Positions 26,944 to 36,303 of a stretch of 64,000 bases of DNA are shown here, in pieces. The number at the start of each line of letters is the position of its first letter. Positions within the stretch are counted from its first letter, which is position 1. The stretch spans positions 62,001-126,000 of the forward strand of contig CBDEWF010000083.1 of assembly GCA_965243775.1 (NCBI GenBank), in the 5' to 3' direction. The translations under genes were made by a program, and so were the position numbers. This DNA comes from Sansalvadorimonas sp965243775. GTDB lineage: Bacteria; Pseudomonadota; Gammaproteobacteria; Pseudomonadales; Endozoicomonadaceae. The notes under the pieces were generated by a model that saw only the letters and a list, made by a program, of their open reading frames with translations, made no database searches and was not told the origin of the DNA.

Positions 26944-27564
26944 ATGAGTATCTATGATCGTTTTATCCTTCCCAGGCTGCTCCATATGGCCTGCAGCGTT
27001 CCCCAGATAAGCACCCAGAGACAACTCCTGGTTCCCAAAGCCCGAGGGCGGGTACTGGAAATTGGTTTTGGTTCAGGCCTGAACCTGCCTTGGTATGACC
27101 ACAACAGCGTCGAACTGCTCTGGGCCCTGGAACCATCAGAAGGTATGCGTAAACAAGCAGAAAGCCGACTGACCCAGTCGCCTCTGAACTGCCGCTGGCT
27201 GGATCTTGAAGCCGAGAAAATTCCTCTGGAAGACAACAGTGTTGATACCGTGATACTGACCTATACCCTCTGTAGTATTCCTGACTGGCAGGTGGCTCTG
27301 CAACATATCAGAAGAGTGTTGAAACCAGATGGACAGCTGTTGTTCTCTGAGCACGGCAAGGCTCCAGATGCGGCGGTTCACCGGTGGCAGAATCGGTTAA
27401 ACCCTGTCTGGAACAAGCTGGCTGGAGGGTGTCATCTTAACCGGGCTATTCCTGAACTGTTGCAGAATGCCGGTTTTTCTATTGAAGAGATGGATGATCA
27501 CTACCTTCCGGCTGCCCCCCGGGTCGTAGCTTACAACTACCGGGGAGTAGCAAAAATCAGGTGA
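26944..27564 (+). CDS. Class I SAM-dependent methyltransferase
   Basis: The 206-residue protein has SAM motif I VLEIGFGSGLN, the acidic strand LEPSEGM and the ILTYTLCSIPD strand of the UbiE/METTL7-type branch. These enzymes methylate small molecules or lipids; the substrate is unknown. Start ATG 26944, operon with the upstream acetyltransferase. Confidence 0.9.
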   Translation: MSIYDRFILPRLLHMACSVPQISTQRQLLVPKARGRVLEIGFGSGLNLPWYDHNSVELLWALEPSEGMRKQAESRLTQSPLNCRWLDLEAEKIPLEDNSVDTVILTYTLCSIPDWQVALQHIRRVLKPDGQLLFSEHGKAPDAAVHRWQNRLNPVWNKLAGGCHLNRAIPELLQNAGFSIEEMDDHYLPAAPRVVAYNYRGVAKIR

Positions 27565-27651
27565 GCAAGCGTGATACAGAGAGGGATAACTCTGGCTCCC
27601 GGACATTTGGGAGCCAGACTGGAAAAGCTGGTTAATATCAGTAAGTAGCGA

Positions 27652-27963
27652 TTAGTGAGCGAGTATCAGTTTGTAATCGCAGGATATCTCATCGTCACCA
27701 TAAATCGATGGCAACTCATGGTAGGCATCAAGAACAGCATTGAGATCATCTGGGGACAGGGACAGATCAAACACTTCATGCTCAACACCCTGCTCACTGG
27801 GTTCGCTGTGCTCTGAATCATCGTAAAAATACATAGCCCAGCCAACCTGGTACATTCCTTCCTGTTCCTTTTCCATTACCCCCACATAGATACGGGCATG
27901 GTTACAGGCAATGGAGTGAAACTTCTCCGGAAAGTGTGCCAGCAATACCTGTGTGCTGCTCAT
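27652..27963 (-). CDS. Hypothetical acidic protein
   Basis: I do not recognise this 103-residue protein. ATG 27963 is preded by AAAGGAT and begins MSSTQVLLAHFPEKF; the frame is open further upstream without a usable site. It is acidic, cytosolic, and mixed alpha/beta by eye (YVGVMEKEQEG, VFDLSLSPDDLNAVLDAYHE). Convergent with the methyltransferase and divergent from dapE. Confidence 0.65.
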   Translation of the reverse strand: MSSTQVLLAHFPEKFHSIACNHARIYVGVMEKEQEGMYQVGWAMYFYDDSEHSEPSEQGVEHEVFDLSLSPDDLNAVLDAYHELPSIYGDDEISCDYKLILAH

Positions 27964-28154
27964 TTTCAAATCCTTTGAAATCTGCTTTTCGCCATGGAAC
28001 CCTCCATGGCCCTCATTATTGATGACAACGTTATTGATAACAGCAATTAACACAGTATGGAATAGAAGGTAGGCACTACGCAAATAAGAGCCTGTTCCCG
28101 GTCAGGCTTCCTGCTATGTTATGATCGCTTGATAAGCCATCAGAAAAATGAATT

Positions 28155-29303
28155 ATGACCGAGCTGTCCCCCACCCTTGAGCTGGCCTGTGAACTGATTT
28201 CCCGGCCTTCTGTGACCCCCGAAGATAAAGGTTGCCAGCAACTTCTGGCAGATCGCCTTGCAGCTCTTGACTTCAAGACAGAGCATCTGCGCTTTGAAGA
28301 TACCGATAATATCTGGCTACGCCGGGGAAACAGTGCCCCCCTGTTTGTTTTTGCCGGACATACCGATGTCGTTCCTTCCGGTCCAGAGGATGAGTGGCAG
28401 TTCCCTCCCTTCAAACCCACCATTGATAAAGGCATGCTCTGTGGCCGTGGCGCTGCAGACATGAAAGGCAGTATCGCTGCATTTATGACGGCTGTTGAAC
28501 GCTTTATCGCTGACAACCCCGACCACAGCGGTTCCATTGCGCTGCTGATTACCAGCGATGAGGAAGGCATTGCTACCAATGGCACTGTCAGGGTTGTGGA
28601 AGTGCTGGAAAACCGCAACGAGAAGATTGACTGGTGCCTGGTAGGCGAACCCTCCAGCACCAGGAAGGTTGGAGATGTGATCAAGAATGGTCGGCGTGGA
28701 TCTCTGGGGGCCCAGTTAACCATCAAGGGGGTTCAGGGCCATGTTGCCTACCCCCATTTAGCAGAAAACCCGGTTCACACCTCGGCACCTTTTATCGCAG
28801 AGCTGACTGCTACAGAATGGGATAAAGGGAATGAATTCTTCCCACCCACCAGCTTCCAGATTTCCAACTTTAATGCCGGTACCGGTGCCACCAATGTCAT
28901 TCCAGGCAGTATTGATATTGTCTGCAATTTCCGCTTCTCTACCGAGCAGACTGACTCCAGTCTGAGAACCCGCTTCGAGCAGATGCTTGATCGACACAAC
29001 CTTAACTATGATCTGCAGTGGCACCTGAGTGGTCAGCCATTCCTGACGGACAGGGGAGCGCTGGTTGATGCATCCGTCAGCGCCATTTGCTCTATCTGTG
29101 GCTATGACACAGAACTCTCTACAGCCGGGGGAACGTCAGATGGACGTTTTATAGCCCCTACTGGTGCCCAGGTTCTTGAACTTGGCCCCTGTAACGCCAC
29201 GATTCACAAGGTGAATGAACGTGTTGCAGCAGAAGATCTCAATACTCTTTCCGAAATCTATGAGCAGATTCTGGTTAACCTGCTAGGAGCCGGTCGGACT
29301 TAA
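28155..29303 (+). CDS. dapE: Succinyl-diaminopimelate desuccinylase
   Basis: The 382-residue enzyme matches DapE throughout: ISRPSVTPEDKGCQ, metal histidine in FAGHTDVVPSG, GRGAADMKGSIAAF, TSDEEGIATNGT with catalytic E, and GGTSDGRFIAPTGAQVLELGP. It releases succinate from N-succinyl-LL-diaminopimelate in lysine and peptidoglycan-precursor synthesis. Its last codons (GAGRT, stop) are supplied by a MITE-like repeat that follows a CTAG in LL. The catalytic core is unaffected. Confidence 0.95.
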   Translation: MTELSPTLELACELISRPSVTPEDKGCQQLLADRLAALDFKTEHLRFEDTDNIWLRRGNSAPLFVFAGHTDVVPSGPEDEWQFPPFKPTIDKGMLCGRGAADMKGSIAAFMTAVERFIADNPDHSGSIALLITSDEEGIATNGTVRVVEVLENRNEKIDWCLVGEPSSTRKVGDVIKNGRRGSLGAQLTIKGVQGHVAYPHLAENPVHTSAPFIAELTATEWDKGNEFFPPTSFQISNFNAGTGATNVIPGSIDIVCNFRFSTEQTDSSLRTRFEQMLDRHNLNYDLQWHLSGQPFLTDRGALVDASVSAICSICGYDTELSTAGGTSDGRFIAPTGAQVLELGPCNATIHKVNERVAAEDLNTLSEIYEQILVNLLGAGRT

Positions 29304-29335
29304 CCGACCGTAGCGAGCAAAAATCCGGTTTGAGC
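29283..29335. repeat. Repeat of the 12146 family at the dapE stop codon
   Basis: CTAG at 29283-29286 is followed by GAGCCGGTCGGACTTAACCG and GTAGCGAG, matching the reverse complement of the repeat at 12146-12216 apart from a one-copy internal unit. The right arm (AAAAATCCGGTTTGAGCC) is decayed. Confidence 0.6.
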
Positions 29336-29504
29336 CAGTTTTCACGTATAGCAAGAGCTGTAGAGCTGGACTCAAACAATAATATTTAGCACGGTGGTTA
29401 GCGATACTATACAAGTCTGCAACCTGGATCACACTGTAAGTTGAACCTTTACCTCTGGATGCAAGTCATAATGATCATGATATATGCAGGGTAGATATTG
29501 AGTT

Positions 29505-30218
29505 ATGAACCACTTTCCGATGAGTCATCCTCGAGCAATAGTTCAGGATTATCAGGATTTTTCTGACGATGAGGATAGGCCGTCATACACTTCCCGTAAG
29601 CAGGTCAGCTATTCGGTGAAAAAAAACAATACTTGCTTAGAGGCACTTCGAAAGGCAGTGGCATTTGGACGAAAAGTGATTCCTGTGTTGACGGAATGTT
29701 TGACACTGGCCGTTGGTTTTAGCTGGAGTGTGTATCAAATCCAACCCGCAGTACGTGAGTACTGTTCTGGTACTGGTAGTGATATGCAAAGAAACTCTAT
29801 CCACTGCTTTGATGCTGAATGGGTAGATCAACTGGTCACATTAGGCGTTCATATCATCGGAATAACAGCATCATTTACAGCTTACTGTGGAGCAAAATCA
29901 ATTTTGGATAGAACAGTTAATGTTGCATTTTTGAAGATGCAAACAGCAATTAACATGGGAAAAAAATTTTACAAACATTATTATCCAGACCCAACTCCAG
30001 CAACAGGAAATAGCTTTCTTCAGTATTTACCGCCCAAACAAAAAACCGTAAAGCAGGAATATGAAGAGCATATTGAAAGAATGTCAACATGGCAGTTAAG
30101 AGAAGAAACATTAAGGTTTTATGACATCATCAACAGACTGAAAAAACGATGCCCAGAGTATTCATTAACTTTAGGAAAGCCGGTATCTCCAACAAGGATC
30201 ACTAAATACCAAGACTAA
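29505..30218 (+). CDS. AT-rich orphan protein with two membrane segments
   Basis: I do not recognise this 237-residue protein. It has a hydrophilic acidic start (DYQDFSDDEDRPS), two hydrophobic stretches (about 62-78 and 105-125) and a basic, helical C-terminal half. Base composition is lower in GC than the neighbours, suggesting transfer. The next AT-rich orphan follows 43 bp downstream on the same strand, so they are probably co-transcribed. Confidence 0.6.
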   Translation: MNHFPMSHPRAIVQDYQDFSDDEDRPSYTSRKQVSYSVKKNNTCLEALRKAVAFGRKVIPVLTECLTLAVGFSWSVYQIQPAVREYCSGTGSDMQRNSIHCFDAEWVDQLVTLGVHIIGITASFTAYCGAKSILDRTVNVAFLKMQTAINMGKKFYKHYYPDPTPATGNSFLQYLPPKQKTVKQEYEEHIERMSTWQLREETLRFYDIINRLKKRCPEYSLTLGKPVSPTRITKYQD

Positions 30219-30261
30219 TAACCAATCATAAATTAATTTTAAAAGAATTAATTTTCTACTT

Positions 30262-31380
30262 ATGAGATATCAAATCATGCAGGCAAACACAAATAAGAGC
30301 ACACAACAGCCACAAAGCTCTTTCAAGAATGAAAGTGATAGTGTTAATCTAATAGGCAAAGAAGAGTCAAAAGCATCTTCCAGCAAGGCTTTTTTAAGGG
30401 AAGTGGAAAAAGTAGAGTTAGAAGAATCTGAAGCTACAAATTCAAAGATCAGCAAGGAACTGGTTGTAAAGACTCCAGAAAAAACTATAACTACCAGAAA
30501 AACTGTAACTACAAGAAAACATTCCAGAGAGCAGTCGCCTGACTCAATGGACAGTATAAGGATTAAGACCGATCCGGTAGAAATCACAAATATTGATGAA
30601 AGTCCATCTGATTTAGAAACATTTTTCAATTTACATAAAGCAATAGAACATTATTCAACCACGCTTATGGATTCCCCTCAAAGCGAGGATAAAAGAAACA
30701 AGCATAATTTTTTGATTAATATAATAAACTGTGCAGAGTCATATCGAAAAAAAGAAATACCGGAGATCTTTCCTGATTTTTCTATACTATCGGATGAAGA
30801 ACTTAAACACCCAAACATAATATATATTACTGATCAGTTTATCTCCATATGCGAAAAAAGAAGTTGTGTCTCCCTGGATAAAAAATTTTTGGGTAAACTT
30901 TCCTTATTCCTGAAAGATACAAAGTGCATAGAAATTTATTCAGGGAACGGCTGGTTAACTGATGAATTAAAAAAGAAAAGTGTAGAAATAATAGCAACAG
31001 ATAATTATAGCTTCCCAAAAAACCATTTACCATTTGTGAGGATGGTTACAAATCAAGACGCAGCAGAAGCGGTAGAACAATTCGTTAGCCAGTTATCTGA
31101 AAATGATCGGGGGCACATTTTAGCATGTCATCCATCAGGAAAACGCCACGTACTAAGAGATGTTTTTAGACACATTATAAATCACTCCAACTGTGCAATT
31201 ATTGCGATTGGCGTTCATGAACAACATTGGAATTTTGCATCCTGGAACCTTCCAGATACATTAATAAAACGCGACATTACCAAAGAGCTGGAATATACCC
31301 CATTCCTAGCCAAGGAAAGGGTTGTTATGTACTCATTTGAAACTCGGAACACCTTGCCAGAGATTACCCCATCTAATTGA
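30262..31380 (+). CDS. AT-rich orphan with methyltransferase-like C-terminal region
   Basis: The 372-residue protein has a disordered, Ser/Thr/Glu/Lys-rich first 110 residues (including TITTRKTVTTRKHSREQSPD), a helical middle, and a C-terminal third with CIEIYSGNGWLTDELKKKSV followed by IIATDNY. That arrangement matches SAM motif I and the acidic end of strand 2 in class I methyltransferases. Motif IV is not obvious. There is no signal peptide. It could be an effector-like methyltransferase, but function is unknown. ATG 30277 is an alternative start. Confidence 0.6.
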   Translation: MRYQIMQANTNKSTQQPQSSFKNESDSVNLIGKEESKASSSKAFLREVEKVELEESEATNSKISKELVVKTPEKTITTRKTVTTRKHSREQSPDSMDSIRIKTDPVEITNIDESPSDLETFFNLHKAIEHYSTTLMDSPQSEDKRNKHNFLINIINCAESYRKKEIPEIFPDFSILSDEELKHPNIIYITDQFISICEKRSCVSLDKKFLGKLSLFLKDTKCIEIYSGNGWLTDELKKKSVEIIATDNYSFPKNHLPFVRMVTNQDAAEAVEQFVSQLSENDRGHILACHPSGKRHVLRDVFRHIINHSNCAIIAIGVHEQHWNFASWNLPDTLIKRDITKELEYTPFLAKERVVMYSFETRNTLPEITPSN

Positions 31381-31574
31381 TGCTGTCTTTCTCAAAACCC
31401 TGGCATGTTAGGATTTGAGAAAGTCACAACCACGTATCCCACAGAGATAGAAAAGAGTAATATAAAAGCCAACAGGTAAATATTACCCTGACAGACCTGT
31501 TTCTCTCACTGCTAAAGCCGATGAGTCGGGTTGCTCAATGCTATAAATAGATAAGGCACTATTTCAGGAGAACC

Positions 31575-31988
31575 ATGATGCAAACAACTATAAAGGATAT
31601 TATCCGTACCAACATCGAGTTTCTGACCGAAGATCTCCTGCTCACTGAAGCAGTCAAAAAGATTATTCATGCAGGATTACCTGGTCTTCCGGTTGTAGCT
31701 GAAAGTGGTGAGCTGGTTGGTTTTGTCTCCGAGCATGACTGCATATTGCCGATGGTCTCCGGCACCTACCACTGTGACGACAGAACCCTGGTCAAAGATC
31801 TGATTCAACGTGAACCGATACACCTGACCCCAGATGCATCCCTGTTTGATGTAGCCCAGATGATGGCCAGCAAAAAACCAAAAATATACCCAATCCTGCA
31901 GGAAGATAAACTGATTGGAGTGGTTTATCGTCAGGATGTTCTTAAAGCCCTGAGCGATGAGATGAAACATTGCAAACCTGTCGTTTGA
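31575..31988 (+). CDS. Two-CBS-domain protein
   Basis: The 137-residue protein consists of two CBS motifs: ...LPGLPVVAESGELVGFVSEHDC and ...IYPILQEDKLIGVVYRQDVLKAL. Such stand-alone pairs bind adenine nucleotides and regulate partner proteins. GGAGAACC precedes the ATG. No partner is obvious next door. Confidence 0.85.
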   Translation: MMQTTIKDIIRTNIEFLTEDLLLTEAVKKIIHAGLPGLPVVAESGELVGFVSEHDCILPMVSGTYHCDDRTLVKDLIQREPIHLTPDASLFDVAQMMASKKPKIYPILQEDKLIGVVYRQDVLKALSDEMKHCKPVV

Positions 31989-31997
31989 TTTTTAACC

Positions 31998-32053
31998 ACA
32001 GCCTTGAGCGCAGAGAAACAGCCTTGAGCGAAAAAACAGCAGCCGTAAGTGAG
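31998..32053 (+). repeat. Degenerate copies of the ACAGCC(A/T)TGAGCG repeat
   Basis: Two clear units (ACAGCCTTGAGCG) and a decayed third (CAGCCGTAAGTGAG) lie between the CBS gene and rlmA. The same family forms a tandem array upstream of hisG. Confidence 0.6.
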
Positions 32054-32145
32054 AACAAAAGATGGTGGCCAAGATGATGGAAAGGGTATTTTCATCATAA
32101 ACAGAGTACAATCCAGTTCTCCTGAACGCAGTTAAAAGATCATCA

Positions 32146-32994
32146 ATGCCATCCCTTCTTCGCTGTCCAGTCTGCCGGCAGCACTTAGAATCCTTATCCA
32201 AAGGTGCCCGCTGTGAAAGCGGGCACAGCTTTGACCGCGCCCGTCAGGGCTATCTGAACCTGCTGCCGGTTCAGCATAAACGCAGCGCCAACCCCGGCGA
32301 TAACCCAGAGATGGTTCAGGCCCGTAACCGTTTTCTGGACACTGGCCACTACCAGATCCCGGTGAAAAGACTGGAGCAGGCCGCCCGTGACTTTCTCAGT
32401 CCTTCCCAACCTGCAGTTGTTGTTGATGCTGGTTGTGGTGAAGGCTATTACACAGCCAGACTGGCCCACGCCCTGCCCTTGGCCGACATAACAGGCTTTG
32501 ATATATCCCGCCCAGCAGTACAAGCCTGCTGTCGGAGAATGAAGTCAATTCAATGGCTGGTTGCCAGTGTTGCCGATATTCCACTGGCAGACAGTAGCGC
32601 AGATATTATTATCAGCGTCTTTTCCCGGATCGACTGGAAAGAGTTTGGCCGAATTCTGAAACCCGGAGGACGGGTACTCATTCTTGGACCAGGCCCGCAG
32701 CACCTGCTGGAACTGCGCCAGCAGATCTATAACGAAGTGCGCCCCTACCAAGAAGACAAGCTTTTATCCCAGCTACCGGCAGAGTTTCAACTCCATAAGC
32801 AGGATAAAGTCACGGACATTATGGAGCTGGAGAGTAGTCAGACCATTCAGGATCTGCTGGCGATGACTCCCCACTACTGGCATATTAAGCCCGCCCAGCG
32901 TGAGCAGCTGCAGCAATTGCAACAGTTGACCTGTCGCATTGATATGCGCCTGTATGTGATTGAGTATCAACCTGACACCACAGACCACCTGTGA
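32146..32994 (+). CDS. rlmA: 23S rRNA (guanine-N1)-methyltransferase RlmA
   Basis: The 282-residue protein has the RlmA zinc-binding N-terminus CPVCRQHLE...CESGHSFDRARQGYLNLL, the linker NPGDNPEMVQARNRFLDTGHY and the SAM site VVVDAGCGEGYYT. It methylates G745 (or G748) of 23S rRNA. The next gene starts 22 bp after its stop. Confidence 0.93.
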   Translation: MPSLLRCPVCRQHLESLSKGARCESGHSFDRARQGYLNLLPVQHKRSANPGDNPEMVQARNRFLDTGHYQIPVKRLEQAARDFLSPSQPAVVVDAGCGEGYYTARLAHALPLADITGFDISRPAVQACCRRMKSIQWLVASVADIPLADSSADIIISVFSRIDWKEFGRILKPGGRVLILGPGPQHLLELRQQIYNEVRPYQEDKLLSQLPAEFQLHKQDKVTDIMELESSQTIQDLLAMTPHYWHIKPAQREQLQQLQQLTCRIDMRLYVIEYQPDTTDHL

Positions 32995-33016
32995 CCAGAC
33001 CATGGAGACAGCCCAA

Positions 33017-33397
33017 ATGACTCAGCCCGATATTGAAATCTATATTCGGCAGCAGCCTGTGGACATAATTGTCGAGTGGCTTGGTGACCGGTTCGATGAC
33101 TGCACAGAAGTTATGACCAAGGGTCGCAGTCACAGCCTGGAAGTTATCCATGAAGGTACTGTCATTCCTGTTACCATTGTCGAGAATGCCGCAGGAAAGA
33201 CTTGGACCAGCCTCTGGTTTGACTCTCCCGCTACCCCCTGGGCCAATGATGTAGAAAGTGGCCGGGAAGTTAACCGTCAACTAAAGTGCAAAGTGCGCTG
33301 CAACGCTGCCTTCTGGAAAAATGGCGCTGAGAATATGGACGAATGGCTGGAGATCAGTGAAGACGGCGGTGAAAAGCTGATTGACTGGCCATCTTGA
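33017..33397 (+). CDS. Hypothetical protein downstream of rlmA
   Basis: I do not recognise this 126-residue protein. It looks like a compact alpha/beta cytosolic protein with an aromatic motif TWTSLWFDSPATPWAND. ATG 33017 follows GGAGA; ATG 33002 is an alternative. It is co-directional with rlmA and closed by a terminator, so probably a two-gene unit. Confidence 0.7.
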   Translation: MTQPDIEIYIRQQPVDIIVEWLGDRFDDCTEVMTKGRSHSLEVIHEGTVIPVTIVENAAGKTWTSLWFDSPATPWANDVESGREVNRQLKCKVRCNAAFWKNGAENMDEWLEISEDGGEKLIDWPS

Positions 33398-33399
33398 TC

Positions 33400-33441
33400 T
33401 AACCCGGATGTTTATGAAACATCCGGGTTAATTGATTTTTT
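33400..33441 (+). terminator. Rho-independent terminator before plsB
   Basis: A perfect 14-bp stem (TAACCCGGATGTTT and its complement) with loop ATG is followed within four bases by a T-run. Confidence 0.9.
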
Positions 33442-33567
33442 ACGATTGTATTGCACTTTTCTTACATTTTTCCTTCAAAACTGCCCCTGATCTGCGCTTT
33501 GTATCAAGCCGAATACAGATCAGAGTGGTAGAATTCACAGACTAGTGTCACACCTGAAAAGACAGAA

Positions 33568-36129
33568 ATGGATAACACCGCCAGTATCAGCCGATACATT
33601 TTCAATCTATTACGCCGCCTGATGTTTTTATGGGTCAGGACGACCGTTCAGGGACAACTGCCCCTGCAGTTCGGAGACACTGTCGATCCGAACAAGCCCA
33701 TAATTTATGTGCTTCGCAGCCGGTCCCAGTCGGATCTGATGGTGCTGGAACAGGAGTGCATCAAGGCAGGTTTACCCCGCCCTTATGACAACTTCAAGGG
33801 TACCAGCCTGAGCGAACCCCATAGCTATTTCTTCCTGACCAAGCCAGAAGGTCTGATCCTGCAGCGGGAGCGGGTTTATAATTCACCACGTTTGATTCGC
33901 ATGGTACAGGCTGTGACCCAGAACCCGGACACTGACGTCCAGGTTGTGCCGGTACAGGTGTTCTGGGGCCGTGCTCCCCAAAAGGAAGAGTCGGCCCTTA
34001 AACTGCTGTTTGCCTGGAACTACAATGTCGGCAGCCGTTTCAAGAAATTCCTGGCTATCCTGTTCCATGGTCGCCAGTCCATGATCCACTTCAATGCTCC
34101 CATGTCCCTGCGGGAAATTGTTGATGAGGGACAGGATGAAGCCCGCACCCTGCGCAAGATCAACCGTATTCTGCGGGTTCATTTCCGTCAGTTGCACACC
34201 TCAGTTAACGGTCCAGACCTTTCCCACCGCCGCACTCTGGTAAACAGCCTGATTCAATCCGAAGTGATTCAGCGCGCCATTGACAAGGAAGTGCAAGAAA
34301 AAGGGATCAGTGTCGAGAAAGCCACCCTCAAGGCCCGCAAGTATGCCAACGAGATTGTCTCCGACTACTCCTATCCAGCCGTGCGTTTTTTGGAGATGCT
34401 GCTGACCTGGTTCTGGAACAAGATTTACAGCGGCGTACAGGTTAATCACCTGGAGCCGGTCCGTGAGCTGGCCAAGAACCACGAGATTGTTTACCTGCCC
34501 TGCCACCGCAGCCATATCGATTATCTGCTGCTGTCTTATGTTCTTCACCACCATGGACTGCAGATTCCCCATATTGCGGCCGGCATCAACCTGAACATGC
34601 CGGTGGTTGGCTCCATGTTGCGTCGTGCTGGCGCTTTCTTTATTCGTCGGTCCTTCAAGGGCAACCAGCTGTACAGCAATGTGTTCCATGAGTACCTGCA
34701 CACACTGTTCACCCGGGGCTTTCCCACCGAATTCTTTGCCGAAGGTGGCCGCTCCCGTACCGGTCGCACCCTGAAACTGAAAACCGGCATGCTTTCTATC
34801 ATGCTGCGCAGTTACCTGCGCAGCAACCAGAAGCCTATCGCCCTGGTTCCGGTTTATGTCGGTTATGAAAAGGTACTGGAAGCCGGTACTTATATGAGTG
34901 AACTGAGGGGCAAGAAGAAAAAGAAAGAGACACCACTGGATATTGTCCGCACCCTGGGTGCGCTTAAAGACAGCTTTGGCGAAGCCTATGTCAACTTCGG
35001 TGAACCACTCCTTCTGAACGACTTTATGGATCAAGAACAACCCGGCTGGCAGGAGCAGGAGTACGACCAGGATTACCGTCCCGGGTGGCTGAAGCAGGTG
35101 ACCAACAACCTGGGTGAAGAGGTGGCCTGCCGGATCAACAATGCCGCCGCCATCAACTCCGTAAACATGGTTGCTGCTGTACTGCTCAGCACGCCACGCC
35201 AGGCCTTGGGGGAAGAAGAGCTGGTACAGCTGGTCAACGGGATTAACACCCTGGTTGCCAAGGTTCCCTACGGCAGCGGTATTACCCACCCGGACCTGGA
35301 TGGCCGCGCCATGCTGGAGAAGGTGGAAAAGCTGAAGATGGTTGAGCGCCAATCCGACAGTCTGGGTGACCTGATCTGTCTGGATGAACGCAATGCCATC
35401 CTGATGACCTATTATCGTAATAACATCCTGCACCTGCTGGCGATACCGGCCTTTATTTGTCGTCTGTTTGCCCACAGTCACAAGTACACCCGCAGTGAAA
35501 TCCTCTCTTACTGCAATAATTTCTATCCCTATCTCAAGGCTGAGCTGTTTATCCGCTGGCCTGTTGATGAGGTAGAGAATGTAGTGGGCCAGTGGCTGAC
35601 AGCTCTGGAAGAAGGCGGCCTGCTGAACCGTGATGGTGATATATTTATCCGCCCCGATTCCAGCAGTACCGAGTTTATTACCCTGATGGTGCTGTCCCGC
35701 ACCATGCAGCAGCCACTGGAACGGTTCTTTGTGGTTGTCAGTCTGCTGCTGCGCAACGGTTCCGGTACTATTGATCCGGAAGAACTTGAGAAACAAAGCC
35801 GGGATATGGCCCAGCGTCTGTCTATCCTGCACGGTCTAAATGCTCCCGAGTTCTTTGACAAAACCCTGTTCCGCCACTTTATCGGTGAACTTCAGGCCCG
35901 CAAACTATTGGGGATTAATGAACAGGGGCGCTTGACCTTTGGTCAGCAGATCATGGTGATGGCAGAAGACTCCCGCCGGCTGCTACCCAGTGAAATGCGT
36001 CACAGCATTCGCCAGGTGACATCAAACCAGGCCCCCGAGCCTGTTCGGTGGGATGAAAAGAAGAATGCCAAGCAGACTGGGAAGGTAGTCATTGAAACCA
36101 GCAGTAAGAATGTTGAAGTAGAACATTAG
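33568..36129 (+). CDS. plsB: Glycerol-3-phosphate acyltransferase
   Basis: The 853-residue enzyme is slightly longer than E. coli PlsB. The HX4D catalytic motif lies in LPCHRSHIDYLLL (about 310), with IAAGINLNMPVVGSMLRRAGAFFIRRSF, FAEGGRSRTGRTLKLKTGML and ALVPVYVGYEKV following as in PlsB. It acylates glycerol-3-phosphate at sn-1, the first step of phospholipid synthesis, at the inner membrane. It is flanked on both sides by terminators, so it appears monocistronic. Confidence 0.96.
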   Translation: MDNTASISRYIFNLLRRLMFLWVRTTVQGQLPLQFGDTVDPNKPIIYVLRSRSQSDLMVLEQECIKAGLPRPYDNFKGTSLSEPHSYFFLTKPEGLILQRERVYNSPRLIRMVQAVTQNPDTDVQVVPVQVFWGRAPQKEESALKLLFAWNYNVGSRFKKFLAILFHGRQSMIHFNAPMSLREIVDEGQDEARTLRKINRILRVHFRQLHTSVNGPDLSHRRTLVNSLIQSEVIQRAIDKEVQEKGISVEKATLKARKYANEIVSDYSYPAVRFLEMLLTWFWNKIYSGVQVNHLEPVRELAKNHEIVYLPCHRSHIDYLLLSYVLHHHGLQIPHIAAGINLNMPVVGSMLRRAGAFFIRRSFKGNQLYSNVFHEYLHTLFTRGFPTEFFAEGGRSRTGRTLKLKTGMLSIMLRSYLRSNQKPIALVPVYVGYEKVLEAGTYMSELRGKKKKKETPLDIVRTLGALKDSFGEAYVNFGEPLLLNDFMDQEQPGWQEQEYDQDYRPGWLKQVTNNLGEEVACRINNAAAINSVNMVAAVLLSTPRQALGEEELVQLVNGINTLVAKVPYGSGITHPDLDGRAMLEKVEKLKMVERQSDSLGDLICLDERNAILMTYYRNNILHLLAIPAFICRLFAHSHKYTRSEILSYCNNFYPYLKAELFIRWPVDEVENVVGQWLTALEEGGLLNRDGDIFIRPDSSSTEFITLMVLSRTMQQPLERFFVVVSLLLRNGSGTIDPEELEKQSRDMAQRLSILHGLNAPEFFDKTLFRHFIGELQARKLLGINEQGRLTFGQQIMVMAEDSRRLLPSEMRHSIRQVTSNQAPEPVRWDEKKNAKQTGKVVIETSSKNVEVEH

Positions 36130-36152
36130 ATTTCATTCCCCCCCTGTTCCAT

Positions 36153-36186
36153 CAGCCTGCTGCCCTGCAGTCAGGCTGCTTTTTTA
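36153..36186 (+). terminator. Terminator after plsB
   Basis: CAGCCTG/CAGGCTG stem around a 12-nt loop, followed by CTTTTTTA. Confidence 0.8.
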
Positions 36187-36303
36187 TCTGCAACACAGGA
36201 ACCCACCTCCTCCTGTTACAAAAAAATCGGAAACCTCTACAGCGGGTTACAGTCAATGCCATCAGGCAGGACTATCTTTCTATCCGATCAAAAGGAGGTT
36301 TTT

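Noticed and set aside
28084..28120. AGAGCCTGTTC upstream of dapE as another copy of the 19022 element
   Set aside because: Only eleven bases match and there is no second arm.
31385..31426. Hairpin after the AT-rich orphan as a terminator
   Set aside because: The arms (CTTTCTCAAA/TTTGAGAAAG) pair but the loop is long and no T-run follows.
34201..35832. 543-codon open frame opposite plsB
   Set aside because: It mirrors the plsB coding strand, is rich in Gln/Leu/Val as antisense frames are, and plsB is certain.
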